Source: Bolinopsis microptera
Lineage: Eukaryota; Ctenophora; Tentaculata; Lobata; Bolinopsidae
DNA: 64,000 bases
Direction: 5' to 3'
Assembly: GCF_026151205.1 (NCBI RefSeq)
Contig: NC_087072.1
Location: forward strand, 18,584,103 to 18,648,102
Position numbers and translations under genes: made by a program
The notes under the pieces: generated by a model
Told to the model about the DNA's origin: nothing
Seen by the model: only the letters and a program-made list of their open reading frames with translations
Database searches by the model: none
Shown: positions 1 through 11,499 of the stretch, piece after piece
How the letters are laid out: each line of letters opens with the position of its first letter
Numbering within the stretch: the first letter of the stretch is position 1

Positions 1-1440
1 CCTGGAAATTTCATCTTCAAAAACTGAAAATTGGACAGAATTTGGGACAACATGATTTTGCAATTTTCTTCGAGATTTTGAATTCCAATACCTCAATTTG
101 GTTTCGTACCATCATCAATTAACTGACTAATTGGTTTGTGGGCAAAAAATTCATCCAATCTGTCAAATTTGTGTTCAGAAATTTTCATATTTGAAAATGG
201 GACAGACTTTGGAAAATACACATTTTCGTTTTGTCAAACTTTCTGCTGTGAGCTTCCTCTGACCGAAATCAAACTTCCAGCACCTCAATCGTGTCATTTG
301 TCATCTATAGTTGACTGACTAATTGGTTGCAGGTGATAATTTCGGTCAAAACTGTAAAATTTCGGTCCTGGAAATTTCATCTTCAAAAACTGAAAATGGG
401 ACAGAATTTGGGACAACATGATTTTGCAATTTTCTTCGAGATTTTGAATTCCAATACCTCAATTTGGTTTCGTACCATCATCAATTAACTGACTAATTGG
501 TTTGTGGGCAAAAAATTCATCCAATCTGTCAAATTTGTGTTCAGAAATTTTCATATTTGAAAATGGGACAGACTTTGGAAAATACACATTTTCGTTTTGT
601 CAAACTTTCTGCTGTGAGCTTCCTCTGACCGAAATCAAACTTCCAGCACCTCAATCGTGTCATTTGTCATCTATAGTTGACTGACTAATTGGTTGCAGGT
701 GATAATTTCGGTCAAAACTGTAAAATTTCGGTCCTGGAAATTTCATCTTCAAAAACTGAAAATGGGACAGAATTTGGGACAACATGATTTTGCAATTTTC
801 TTCGAGATTTTGAATTCCAATACCTCAATTTGGTTTCGTACCATCATCAATTAACTGACTAATTGGTTTGTGGGCAAAAAATTCATCCAATCTGTTAAAT
901 TTGTGCTCAGGAATTTTCATATTTGAAAATGGGACAGACTTTGGAAAATGCACATTTTCGTTTTGTCAAACTTTCTGCTGTGAGCTTCCTCTGACCGAAA
1001 TCAAACTTCCAGCACCTCAATCGTGTCATTTGTCATCTATAGTTGACTGACTAATTGGTTGCAGGTGATAATTTCGGTCAAAACTGTAAAATTTCGGTCC
1101 TGGAAATTTCATCTTCAAAAACTGAAAATGGGACAGAATTTGGGACAACATGATTTTGCAATTTTCTTCGAGATTTTGAATTCCAATACCTCAATTTGGT
1201 TTCGTACCATCATCAATTAACTGACTAATTGGTTTGTGGGCAAAAAATTCATCCAATCTGTCAAATTTGTGTTCAGAAATTTTCATATTTGAAAATGGGA
1301 CAGACTTTGGAAAATACACATTTTCGTTTTGTCAAATTTTCTGCTGTGAGGTTCCTCCGACCGAAATCAAACTTCCAGCACCTCAATCGTGTCATTTGTC
1401 ATCTATAGTTGACTGACTAATTGGTTGCAGTTGAGAAATT
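1..1440. repeat. 366-bp tandem satellite, dimeric unit
   Basis: About four head-to-tail copies, with equivalent points at 136, 502, 868 and 1234 (period 366), nearly identical apart from scattered substitutions. Each unit is itself made of two diverged halves of roughly 183 bp: both carry a GAAAATGGGACAGA block, then an ACCTCAAT block, then ACTGACTAATTGGTT. The array runs off the left edge and most likely lies in an intron of the TPR gene that continues at 1703. The 60-residue ORFs in each copy are by-products of the repeat. Confidence 0.95.
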
Positions 1441-1702
1441 CGGTCAAAAAACTGAAAATGGGACAGAATTTGGGACTCAGGGATGTTTCATCAAAATCAT
1501 AGTTTTATTCGTCCACTGCATGATGTGAAGTTTAACTGCGTCCTGGAGTCAAGTAGAATCGTATAGAAGCTAAAACGTCTAGTGTCTACACAATCTAAAA
1601 CGTCTACACAATCTAAAACGTCTACACAATCTGGCCATACCGCCAAAGCACGACATACTCAACAGGTCGGATAAAATCCATTGTTTACAACGTTTTTCAC
1701 AG

Positions 1703-3909
1703 GAACTGCAGAGGTCTACAGAGCAGGCGCACACGCGAAACGTGGAAACGAACACGGATATGACAACCCTGGACCAGTTCACTAATACAGGTGACACACC
1801 AACTGCTTCAGTGAAACCCACAGCTTCTGCTTCAGTGAAACCTACAGCATTGGCAGGTAAGATGAAATGACCCAAAAATTGCGTTTGTTTATCGGGCAGA
1901 ATTGGACAGGGGTGGGTGTTTATGGTATTTTATGATTGAACTACGGATATAACAAGTAATAGGTAGGTTTTGGTGTAACAAACAAAACCATCCTCAGGAT
2001 TGAGCACCCCTACAGCAGCAGTGAGACCCACCAGTATAGCCCCGGACATACCTCCTCGCATGGCCACTGTCACCCCCACCACCAGTGTCCACATCTCCAC
2101 CTCCTCCCCCCTCCTTCTACCCAACGTTACTGGCAGTATCGCCACCACGCAGGTGCATAATACATATCCAGTCAGCATTAAATGCAATATTCCTCCCAGT
2201 ATTCGTAATATTGTAAACTGTAAATACTTAATACCCGCAGCTCATCAGCTCATAGCAATTAAATATAATGTCTTCTCCAGGTATCGTCCAGTAGTGTACA
2301 AGGGGGACAAAGTGAATCCTCCTCCTCCTCACGACTTGACACTGAAGTTACTACTGGAGAAGTACGTGCCATGCTCCGCAGTTCTCCTCGCGTCTCCAGC
2401 CGTGGTGATGATCCTTCCTCCCGTGTTTCAAGCAGAGGAGACGAGCCTGTATCTTCTGCCGGGTACAAACGAGCTCGGTGTGACGTAGAGGACGACGACG
2501 GAGAACAGCCAGGACCGAGCACTAAGATCGCAATGGTGACGAGCAGCGCCCACGTGCAACACATCTCCGAGTCCACATCTGAGGTGTCCCAGTCGACTGG
2601 TTCGGACTTGTGTGTGGTGAGCGCAGTGTCACAAAGCTCCTCAAAACAACCTGTATCTAGACACACTGCGGGATCCCTGGTTAGCAGTTCCGAGCATGAT
2701 ATGGCTGCTTCATCTTCTTTTGATAGCATAATGTCCGACTCTGCAGCTGTCACTTCTAGCGAGGTATCTACCATTTATCATACTTCGATTACTCTTGCTT
2801 TCTATTTCCAGTTATTACTTCATCTTAACATTCTATTTTGTTGACGTTGATTTAAGCGATTCTTGTGAAAACTTAAATCATCCTGTAATCAGGATATGAT
2901 CACATTTTAAAGTTCAGAGATAATATCTAAGTTTCCTTTACAGGCTGGTGCAACAGTTGATCGTGATTTGGTGATCGAAACAAATGAGGCAACCCCAGCT
3001 GCACGTGGGCTTACCATGATAACGGATGACGCTAACGAGGACGAGCTGATGGGGGAGGCTCACGTGACTAGTCATGTGACCAGTCAGGGTCACGTGACTA
3101 GTCAGTCCGACAGGGACAACGACGATGTTCAGATAATTGAGATTGCTAGTGATTCTGAAGGTAATTATTAATTAATTATGCTGCTATAATGATTATTTTG
3201 CAAGTAGATATAACATATTCTGATACCCCATTCTAATTGATAGATTTGCTCTAACAGTATCTCCCTTCCTGCAAGGAAGTACAGGTGACAGTAGTAATGA
3301 TGAAGAGGAGGACGTGTATTCCGGATTAGAGGAAGTTGAGGAGGACTCCAAACAACTTCAATTCTCATTCGTCCAATCTTCTGGCACTGACCCTGTCCTG
3401 GATATCATGCCTGATTCGGTATGTTCAATATTTTCAGTGAGCCTCAGTTTGAGAAATACTTCTATTCCTGTGTTGTTCAAATTTACTTAAAATTCCGTCA
3501 GTTAAATGTATCATTTCAGGATGACCACGAGTCGCTGCTGGACGAGGCCCGGCCAGGTGAGGTTCCAGAGACCACCTCAAGTACAGTCAGCACAACCAGT
3601 ACCAGCAACACGTCCCTCCGCTCTCTCCGTCCAAATGAGACTCCCTGGGCTCATCTCGCTGCCAGCGCCTCTTCTCCTTCCACATCAGGTTTGTTAAATC
3701 ATCGGATCTATAATCTGTAAAGGTGTAATACTGTTCTAGTGTAAAGTGTGACAAAACCTTTACCAAATGTTGTAATGTACTAAGAACGTTTAAAGTTATA
3801 AAAGTTTATTTTAAATTCATCTTTTTCAGACACCACAACGCAAGCTGCCTCATCAAGCAATGTGCGCGGCATACGGAGAATAAAACGGCAACCTCCCAAA
3901 AAGGATTAA
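1703..3909 (+). CDS. TPR: Nucleoprotein TPR (nuclear-pore basket), C-terminal exons
   Basis: Seven exons read in one consistent frame: 1703-1856, 1998-2152, 2281-2763, 2944-3160, 3276-3418, 3520-3688, 3830-3909, each bounded by AG and GT, giving 466 residues and a TAA stop. TPR is the coiled-coil protein of the nuclear basket (Mlp1/2, Megator); its coiled coil would lie off the left edge. What is seen here is its low-complexity acidic tail: repeated PTASVKP / PTAAVRP and ATVTPTT runs like those of vertebrate TPR, a basic YKRAR patch, an acidic stretch with DDVQIIEIASDSEG that parallels DDVIVIDSDDE of human TPR, EEEDVYSGLEEVEED, and a basic end (RGIRRIKRQPPKK). The assignment rests on order and composition of these motifs, since the tail evolves fast. 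Polyadenylation signals AATAAA occur at 4017 and 4358. Confidence 0.8.
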
Positions 3910-4544
3910 AGAAAAGAAACATGCTTTGTTATTTATTGAACTTTCAAACCTGATTGCAGGTTAAAATTTGCGTGAAAGTCTTTTTTGCTTTAAGCTGGCC
4001 CATTGTACATGATTTAAATAAAGATCGTATTGAACATACTTTAAGGATTTAAATGGCGAGGAAGATCTATTCCAGAATTGCATTTCTTTGAACTGAAGCA
4101 CTTTCGATCGAGTGATAACCGATTCGTGCAGTGCTCTGGGCTTCAAAGCGCGGTTTTCAACATTTTTAAGTGATGTTGATTTATCTGTTATGACTAAAAC
4201 CAGCTGAAATTGTATTGATGCCCAACTTTACTTAACATTGATTACTGTTAATCGAACATGGCTGTGCTGAATTTCCCTTGCAACTTGAACTGTTGTTAAT
4301 GAAATGCTTAATAAGATATAATGAGATACTTTTGCAATGTAAGAATACTCTGTTTTAAATAAAGATATTCCATTTTGACAATTGTTGTTCAAACTGTTGC
4401 CGTTCCTATGAAGTTGGCGTCAAGGTTAACTGTGATAGTAAACGCTGATCCGTATCTCTTGCTGACGCCAGGTACCAGGACAACTGGGTGGGTCCGAGGT
4501 TACGGGGTACTCGACCTTGGACCGTTTGTGCTGGCTCATTATTT
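3910..4544 (+). other. TPR 3' untranslated region and intergenic
   Basis: No coding signal. AATAAA at 4017-4022 and again at 4358-4363 are candidate poly(A) signals for the TPR transcript. The foldback element begins near 4545. Confidence 0.6.
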
Positions 4545-6075
4545 CTCTCGCCCAAAAATTATCACGTGATTTGGGTTTTTACGGTTTAACAGCCGAACAA
4601 AACAGTCTTACTTTTGACCTTAGTCCTAACCCTTTCCATAACCCCGAAGCTAACCTAAAAATCAAATTCCTTTTTCAGCCTGTCACAGTTCTTTGTCAAT
4701 AACTCCTCGGGTAAGCATTTTAACCCTCCGTTATGTGGAGGTGATTCGGAATCACTATCAGCGTCCAAAATACATCGATAGATTTTTATAATTTGGGTGA
4801 GCGATTTAGCGCTTTGTGTTCAGTGTTGGGCATATTTCAATTTTCAATTCTTTTTTATTTCCTTAGAATCTGTTTATTCCTTTGTCTGGGGACCTCAGCC
4901 TTATCTGAACATAAAAAGATCGAAGATGCGGTGAAATGACAGGCTTAGCGCCGCCCAGTTAGTTTGCGGCTTGGGAAGACTAAGAGCACTATGAAATGAC
5001 TGATGTCGCGATACCTGATTTTGTGGCTATTTGCCGCGCACTTCACTCTTGCATGCCGCGGCAAGGAGAGCAAATAAAATGTGGCCGTGGAGCAAATAAA
5101 TAAAATGCGAATTATAAATGATAAATGTTTGTGCCACGCTTACTTAGCTTACTGGGCCGCGCTCAGCCTGTCATTCCGCCAATGAACATAATAGCCTGGG
5201 GTCCTCAGGTAATTACTTAGCTTGCTCAGTTTCACGAAAAGAACGCCGCTCATAAGGATATCCGAGCGCGCTTGGTAAAGGCCACTGCATGCTGAAACTT
5301 CACCTGACCATGAGCGTTTGCTTGTCCATTGATATTTTTAATGGACTAGCCCGGCGCGCGCTACTTCGAAGAAATTTAAACGAGTAACATCCGTCAACAC
5401 CAAGCTGCGAAGGATTGACATCGTCATGTTAAAAATAAATAAGTGATATGTGATAATATATCTATTATAATAGATAGTGCGCCATCGACAGTGAGCCGCG
5501 CGTGCCGACTGTAAGATAATTTTTTAGCGCTAATTTCGGCCAGCACAAAATTCTTAAAACAAATGCGTATTGACAATTGAGTAACCTTCCCTTGATCTAA
5601 TTTTAACAAAAATTGGTTTGCTTACACAGCTTACTCATAGGCTTCACATTAACATAGCCATGTGTATACGCGTACTTAACTGCCTTCGGCCGCTCCTACT
5701 AAATCGCTCGCCCAAATTTTAAGAAAATTCTTGTGAAAAGGCCCTTTGGGCATGAAAGTGATCCAGATCGGTGTATTTTTGGACGCTGATTCCGAATCAC
5801 CCCACATGACATAGGGTAAAAATGCTTTCACGGAGAGTTATGGGCAAAAAACCATTTTGGTCACGTGACATGCTAGTAAAACATGAATTCGATTGTTTAG
5901 GGCTCATGGGTAGGGTTAGGGTTGTGGTACGGGTTATGGTTAGCTTCGGGCTTATGGTTAGGGTTTGGGTTGGGATTCCGGATTAGGGTTTATGTAAAAC
6001 CGTTTTGTACGGCTGCAAAACCATAAAAACCAAAGTCACGTAAAATTTTTGGGCGAGCGAATTAGTAAAAGCCCA
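4545..6075. mobile_element. Foldback element, about 1.5 kb, long inverted arms
   Basis: The left arm (about 4545-4790) and the reverse complement of the right arm (about 5755-6075) align throughout: CTCGCCCAAAAATT, CCCGAAGCTAACC, AGCATTTT and GGTGATTCGGAATCA occur in the same order in both. The arms are imperfect. The interior (4800-5750) has no convincing ORF and holds a second inverted pair built on a CAGCCTGTCATT block (4940 and 5165). The TTAGGG-like runs at 5905-5990 belong to the arm and are not a telomere. Non-autonomous; superfamily not determined. Confidence 0.75.
5149..5213. repeat. Short repeat module shared with 37300-37385
   Basis: ACTGGGCCGCGCTCAGCC followed by TGTCATTCCGCC and then AATGAACATAATAGCC and TGGGGTCCTCAGG; the same two blocks occur at 37300-37385 with about 25 extra bases between them. 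An inverted, diverged version is at about 4888-4975 and the first block recurs inverted at 6089-6117. Confidence 0.7.
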
Positions 6076-6118
6076 TTAATAGAGATTAGGCGGAATGACA
6101 GGCTGAGCGCGGCCCACT

Positions 6119-6215
6119 AAGATTAGGGTTTCTGTAAAACCGTTTTGTACGGCTGCAAAACCATAAAAACCAAAATCACGTGAAATTTTTGGGCGAGCGA
6201 ATTAGTAAGAGCCGC
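6119..6215. repeat. Solo arm of the foldback family
   Basis: Repeats the outer 95 bases of the right arm of the foldback element (compare 5981-6075), including TGTAAAACCGTTTTGTACG and TTTTTGGGCGAGCG, in the same orientation with few differences. Around it (6216-6920) I see GC-rich short motifs such as GCGCGCTACT but no gene. Confidence 0.75.
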
Positions 6216-6924
6216 CTTCGGCGGTCGCGCGCTACTGCAAGCGAGACTGCGAGAGGGCTTTGGTTAGAGCAACTCATAGACTTACAATTGTAGATTTACA
6301 ACCTACCAGGACGCGCGCCGAGTTGGACTCGTCGACCGTCCTGTATGAAACAAATATTTTACGAGTATCACCCGTTAAACTTACAAAGAAAGTGTCCACA
6401 AAATTTAAAGCATATCCAACCATCAAACATTATGTTAAGCTAAAAGCAGCGTAATTTGCCCCATTTTCATTACTCTAGACTATATCAACTTCGTTATCCA
6501 CCAAATTTTTCGGACAGTTAATTGTGAAAGCCCTATTGGAAGGTCTTCAAAAATTTTCAGAATAATCTCATTCAAGGAACAAAAGCAAAAAGATATTATG
6601 ACAAAATAAAACAACAAAAATCAACGAATTTGTCAAATCACGCGACTTTTACACCTACTTTAACATTTAACTCCAAAAGCCGCGCACCATCAAATATGGC
6701 ACTTACAACCTAGGCGAAACTCACTGATCATTCCAAAAAGGTATGAAAAATTTAGTACTGTGAAAATTCTCACATTCTCTAGTTAATTGACGATGTCAAT
6801 TCATGGCAGCTCGGCGCGGCACAGTAGCGCATCTCGCCGATCTAGCATGTCGCTGTGAGAAGCCCTATTGAGTGCGCGGCGCGGCACAGTAACGCATCGC
6901 GCTACAAATTCTCTAGAAAACAAT

Positions 6925-7206
6925 TGTATCACGTGGTGACCCGCACTGTCGCTTCACCATTCACTATAGTTGATAGTATCGTCTTCGACGATACAGGGGG
7001 AGCCGCGCAGTTCGTGCGCGGCGGGTCATACAACGTATGACAAGAAAACAATGGTTCAGAAATTTTGAAAATCCGAGCATGTTTATTTTTATCGTGCACC
7101 CTTGTCATACTTGTCATACGTTGTATGACCCGCCGCGCACGAGTGCGCGGCTCCCCCTGTATCGTGGAAACTATAGTGAAACGACAATGGGGGTCATGAC
7201 GTGATA
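6925..7206. mobile_element. Hairpin MITE
   Basis: The left arm (6929-7043) pairs with the right arm (7101-7206). The core GTCATACAACGTATGACAAG at 7024-7043 is matched inverted at 7111-7130, and GATACAGGGGGAGCCGCGC is matched with a short insertion. ATCACGT and ACTATAGT blocks at the outer ends also pair. Loop of about 55 bases, no coding capacity. Confidence 0.8.
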
Positions 7207-7662
7207 CGAGTGCACCCTTGACCCTAGTAATAATCCATTTTTTAAAAGTAATTGTTTTAAAGTAATTGTGAAGATAATATAATATAAAAATTGAAAGTAT
7301 AGATTTGTGCACTTTAACCTTAAATACTTACCATAAAAATCAAAATTAGCATTTACAAATGTACACAGAACGGTACAAATTTAATCACCACCGCCAGTAA
7401 CGCATCACGCTACAAGCGAGGCAAGTGCTACGAAGTAGCGCGAGCTGGGCTAGTCCACGTCTATTAACAGTGGCAAATGGACAACAATTTCGTGCGCTCT
7501 GCTCTCGGATTTAGCATTTTCGTGAACACCGTTCGCACGAACATCTGAACATCTGAATATAGATGATGATATATATAATATAAGATATTACAAATTATTA
7601 TACATTACAATTACGTATTTGAAATTTGGATACAAAGTGTTATATTGCCTTTTGGGATTGTC
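7207..7662. other. Gene-free flank left of LINE A
   Basis: AT-rich DNA without a supported gene. A GC-rich block at 7425-7465 (CTACGAAGTAGCGCGAGC, then TGGGCTAGTCCA) is an inverted, diverged match of 5335-5370, so this part probably belongs to the nested foldback complex. Confidence 0.5.
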
Positions 7663-7689
7663 TGATATCTATTATATTAGAATTGATTA

Positions 7690-7720
<31 letters not shown>

Positions 7721-7721
<1 letters not shown>

Positions 7722-7835
7722 GGGGGACCCCCAACCCATGTAGCTGAGACACCTCACAGCAAGTAGACCAAAGTGGCTCTTGCTTGTGAAAGGTGCGTCA
7801 ACTACCCGCCGAAGCGGTGGGTTGGGAGTCCCCCC
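7721..7835 (-). other. 3' stem-loop of LINE A
   Basis: GGGGGGACCCCCAACCCA (7721-7738) is matched inverted by TGGGTTGGGAGTCCCCCC (7818-7835). On the element's sense strand it sits just before the terminal T run, where reverse transcription by the element would be primed. A role as the RNA structure recognised by the reverse transcriptase is inferred. Confidence 0.7.
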
Positions 7836-7910
7836 TGGGATCATTTCGTCCGTAAAATTATATACAACATAAAATAGTACAGTAAAATATCAAAATTTAC
7901 ATAAACAAAT

Positions 7911-10900
7911 CTAGGAGACCTCAAAGCTCGTCTTCTGGGGGATGAGGTTGAAGGAGATGTCATGCAGTTCAAGATGCTGGGCCGTTGATCTTCCTCTGAT
8001 TCCTCTTAGTGCAATGAGTGTACTTCTTAACAGATCAAATCTGAATCGTGTTCTGATATGATTTTTGACTTGGCTCTTGGCTTCTTTTTTATGGTCAGCT
8101 ATCATCTCAGAGACACGATCTACAAATACAGTGCATAGGGGTCCCATACCTCCAGAGGTTGTGAAGACTAGAGGGACACAGGATCCTTTCTCTGACTGAA
8201 GTACTCTCTCTTCATACAAATCTTTCTTTTCTTTCTCGTGATCTTTATAGATCTTATCTAGCGTCTTAAATGTGTTTGTGTCACAGTTAGGATGTGTGAC
8301 CCTAATGTCAAAGAATGTTCTTTCAAAGGGTGCATACAATCCGACAGCTGCAACATCAAGACGGGCTTCATCCTGGGTGTTGGTCTTTCTTGAGAAGGAG
8401 CTTGGTTGGACTGACAGGAGTGCTGGTTCTATCCTTACATCTTTACACTTTGCTTATCGGAGGAAGAAAGCAGCAGTATCTCTAATAGCGTTGTGGCGCA
8501 TGCTAACGTATCCGCCTAGTTTACAGTCAAGGGCGTGGTAGATACTGTTAACATTTCCACAAGCACATTTAGAGGGCACTCCTTGGATCTTCCAACCATA
8601 CCTTAAGCGTATGCTGTCTTGGAACTCCTGCCTGTTCAGAACATAGTTGAGGTCTTTCAGTGGTAGTGTCGAAAGCCATGTTGAGGCTCCCTTCTCTCTT
8701 GCTTGGTCTAAGTGGTTCTTTAGTTGATGATCTGATTCTTTGTGGAGCACCTTGAACCTTTGAGAGAGAAACTCCTCTTTCTGTTTCCTCAGTTCTTCTT
8801 TCTTTTCTTTTATCTTGCCCATGTCCAGCTTGGTGATATCCGGGTCTTGTTGGTTGATCAAACTCACATGGTCTTTAGTTACCGCTACTGAGTAAGCATA
8901 TTCACGGGATGTTATTCTGACAGGATTGATGATGCCTAGCCCGCCACAACGAACAGGAAGTTCGAGGATATCTCTCTCGTGCTGGTTGACTGGACGACCG
9001 AGGAGGGCTGGAATGAGCACATGCATGATCTTGCTCTCCAGTGGGGCAAAGTACTCTGCAATGTCAGGTATTGTTCTCATGAAGAACCTCCATCGGTGGC
9101 ATATTCCTTTGGTGAAGGCTGAATAAGCCAGCTGTGGTTCTTCAGAAGCGATATCAGCAAGTTGTTCAATATCTGTTATCCATTTCTCAACTTTTTCTTT
9201 GATGTAATCTTCCCTGTATTTCTTTGATCCTACCACTGCACCAAGGTGACGTTCTCCAGATGTCGTGATCTTAACTCCAAGATGCCCAAATAGTGTCTCT
9301 GCTACAGCCTGGTCTTTAGGATTCTTGACAATTAGAATGGTCTTTTTAGCGTTGGGATAATACCCATATCCCGGACCGATGTCACAAAGTCTATTCCACC
9401 ACTGAAGAAGTTGGATAAAGCTTCCACATGCAGAGCTGTCATCGGCGTACCACACCATGGTTGCTTCTGCATAAGCTCTGAGATCATCTATTATAGGTCT
9501 AGTGGCTATGGAGTAAAATTGCATTGCTGCAACGTCTCCTTGAGTGTTTCCTTCTTCACCCCAGATGAACTCCCCTGACTTTGACCCCGAAATGTAGAGT
9601 TTTGTCCTTGTTTGATAGGTGTTTTTAAGGAATTGGTGAAACACAGGGCAAGTTGTTGCAACAGTATCAAGGGCCTGCTCTCGGTGTAAACTATTGAATG
9701 CATTTGATGCATCAACTAGGAGAGGGCCTTGGCTGTTGTCGTTGGCAAAGTTCTCGGCCATTGAGTGAACTGCAGCCTCTATGCCTGACTCAATGCCACT
9801 ACAGGTTTGAAGAGACCCACTTGCTTCCTTTATGTGTTCTTTGATGGTTTTTGTTACGGTTTTTGTCATGATACGTCGCAAAACTTCACCGATTCCGATG
9901 GGTCTGACTCCTGGTCGCTTGTCCAAAGGAATCAATCTACTTGCAAGAAGGTCTCTGAGTATGGATGGATCGATAGTTTCTGTGCATAATCTTTTGGTGA
10001 CATCGGCTATGGCATGAGCTAGGATATCATTGGATTTTCCATAGCTCTTTGAGCATAATATATGTTTCCAACCATCAGCATCTATGAGGGTAGGGCCTCC
10101 TGAACCATGGGTGTTCTTGGCTGCAGCTTTTATAGCTTCACCATCGATTTCTTCAAACAATACAGGTTGGATATCGATTGTTGGCAGTTTTTCTGGCCCC
10201 TTACGCTTTGTTGCAGGTGGGTGTTTGTCCCGCAGCTGTCTGATTGTGTCGTCATCTATAGGAAGAATCCCAGTTCTCTTCTCATTGTCTATTAGTCGTG
10301 TGGCTTCCTTTACTTTACCCTGAAGCATTCTCCGGCAGAAAGCTTTCTTTTCATTGAACTCTTTAGTGACGTTTATCTTCTGAAGGCGGCTCTGTATCAC
10401 TTTACATTCGTTTAAGAGTTCCTCTATGTTTCCGGTATCCCATTTCTGAAGCCTTGAGATCAGATATTTGTTGTTCTCACGAGCTTTGGATCTTGCTGAT
10501 GGTTTCTGGAGGATCAGAGGGATAAATATCTGTACAAGGGAAAGTGAAACCTTCTCCCACACTGAGTCTGGGGTGAACATAGTGAACAGTCTGGTTAGCT
10601 CAAAGATGAAGTCTTTGCCAGCCTTTCCACGTGGAAGTCGCATAAAATTCTTATCCCATGTTATTATCTCTGCATACACTGTGTTGATCATTTCAGTAAT
10701 GGCTTCCTCGCTATTCATTTCTCCCCACGCCAACTTACTTTTATCCATCTTGCCTGTTTTCTTGCATTTCTGGCAAGTCCACTCGGTTGACTCTTTACTT
10801 ATAGTATCATATTGTTTCACTGAAACATTGACACATGAAATGTGGAACCATACCTGGCATTTTCCGCACTCAACCCATCTAGATGTTCTTCTCCCATCTC

Positions 10901-11129
10901 CTTTCTTGCATATTCCACATAGATCCGATTCTGAAGTGACAGGGTTTTCTTCTACCTTATCTGATTTTAGCCTTTCTGATTTTATATATTCTTCTATTTG
11001 AGTTCTTCTATCAAGTTCTTCTTTTCGAGTTCTATCGAGTTCTTCTTTTCGAGTTCTAGGAGGGGGTGTAGGAGGGGGTATAGGAGCAGAGGGCATTCTA
11101 TTATGTATTAGCATGTGTACCATATTCAT
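7911..11129 (-). pseudogene. LINE A polyprotein: PHD finger, reverse transcriptase, CCHC, restriction-like endonuclease (one stop codon)
   Basis: One frame of about 1070 codons interrupted only by a TAA at 8454-8456. In order: a C4HC3 PHD-type zinc finger at residues 71-122 (CGIC, VECGKC, WFHISC, CQKC); the reverse transcriptase with RPGVRPIGIGEVLRR, LLVDASNAFNS near 470, NTQGD near 531 and WYADDSS near 560; a CACG...HALDC zinc knuckle near 870; then, after the stop codon, a PD-(D/E)XK-like endonuclease segment with EARLDV and FFDIRVTHPNCD, followed by PLVFTTSGGMG, typical of REL-type LINEs. These proteins copy their RNA at a nicked chromosomal target. The start at 11129 is the first ATG; the true start may lie slightly inside. 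With the stop, this copy should be inactive unless read through. Confidence 0.9.
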
Positions 11130-11499
11130 TAACTTATAACTTATAACAAACTATTAACGATATGTTTTTGTTTTTTTTTTTGTTTTTTTTTTTGTTTTTT
11201 TTTTGTTTAAATATGCAACCTACTAAAACCAATGGGGCCCTCCCCGGGGTCATTACTCTCGCATTTGCGAGAGTCGTCTCAAAGGTGTGAAAGTTATCAA
11301 CGAATTTATACCTATTTTGTCATTTTTAGACCTCTTAATCAAGGTCAATCTCTCCCAACTAATTTAGGTTCGGTAGGTAAGTATGATAGGAAAGTTCTGA
11401 AAAATTGTCAGCATGATTCATGTTCATGAACCAATTAAGATATGACATAATAATACCATTGATTTGATTGATATCTATTATATTAGAATTGCACTACTA

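Larger units (their letters stand above)
7686..11468 (-). mobile_element. LINE A: near full-length non-LTR retrotransposon with PHD finger and restriction-like endonuclease
   Basis: Bounded by a perfect 23-bp direct repeat, TGATATCTATTATATTAG followed by AATTG, at 7663-7685 and 11469-11491: a target-site duplication. It carries one long ORF on the minus strand. In the sense direction the 5' leader (11130-11468) contains the hairpin ACTCTCGCAAATGCGAGAGT and an A-rich tract (11166-11212), and the 3' end has a large stem-loop and then a run of 26 T. The perfect duplication and single ORF defect point to a recent insertion. Confidence 0.9.

Noticed and set aside
136..1416. Four near-identical 60-residue ORFs on the plus strand
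   Set aside because: They repeat with the satellite period, have no splice or family support, and share the DNA-level pattern of the array.
2259..2774. 171-residue minus-strand ORF opposite the TPR exon
   Set aside because: Mirror of a Ser/Asp-rich coding exon; the plus strand has consistent splice sites and TPR-type motifs.
5905..5990. TTAGGG-like runs suggesting a telomere remnant
   Set aside because: Degenerate, and present inverted in the other arm of the foldback element, so they belong to it.
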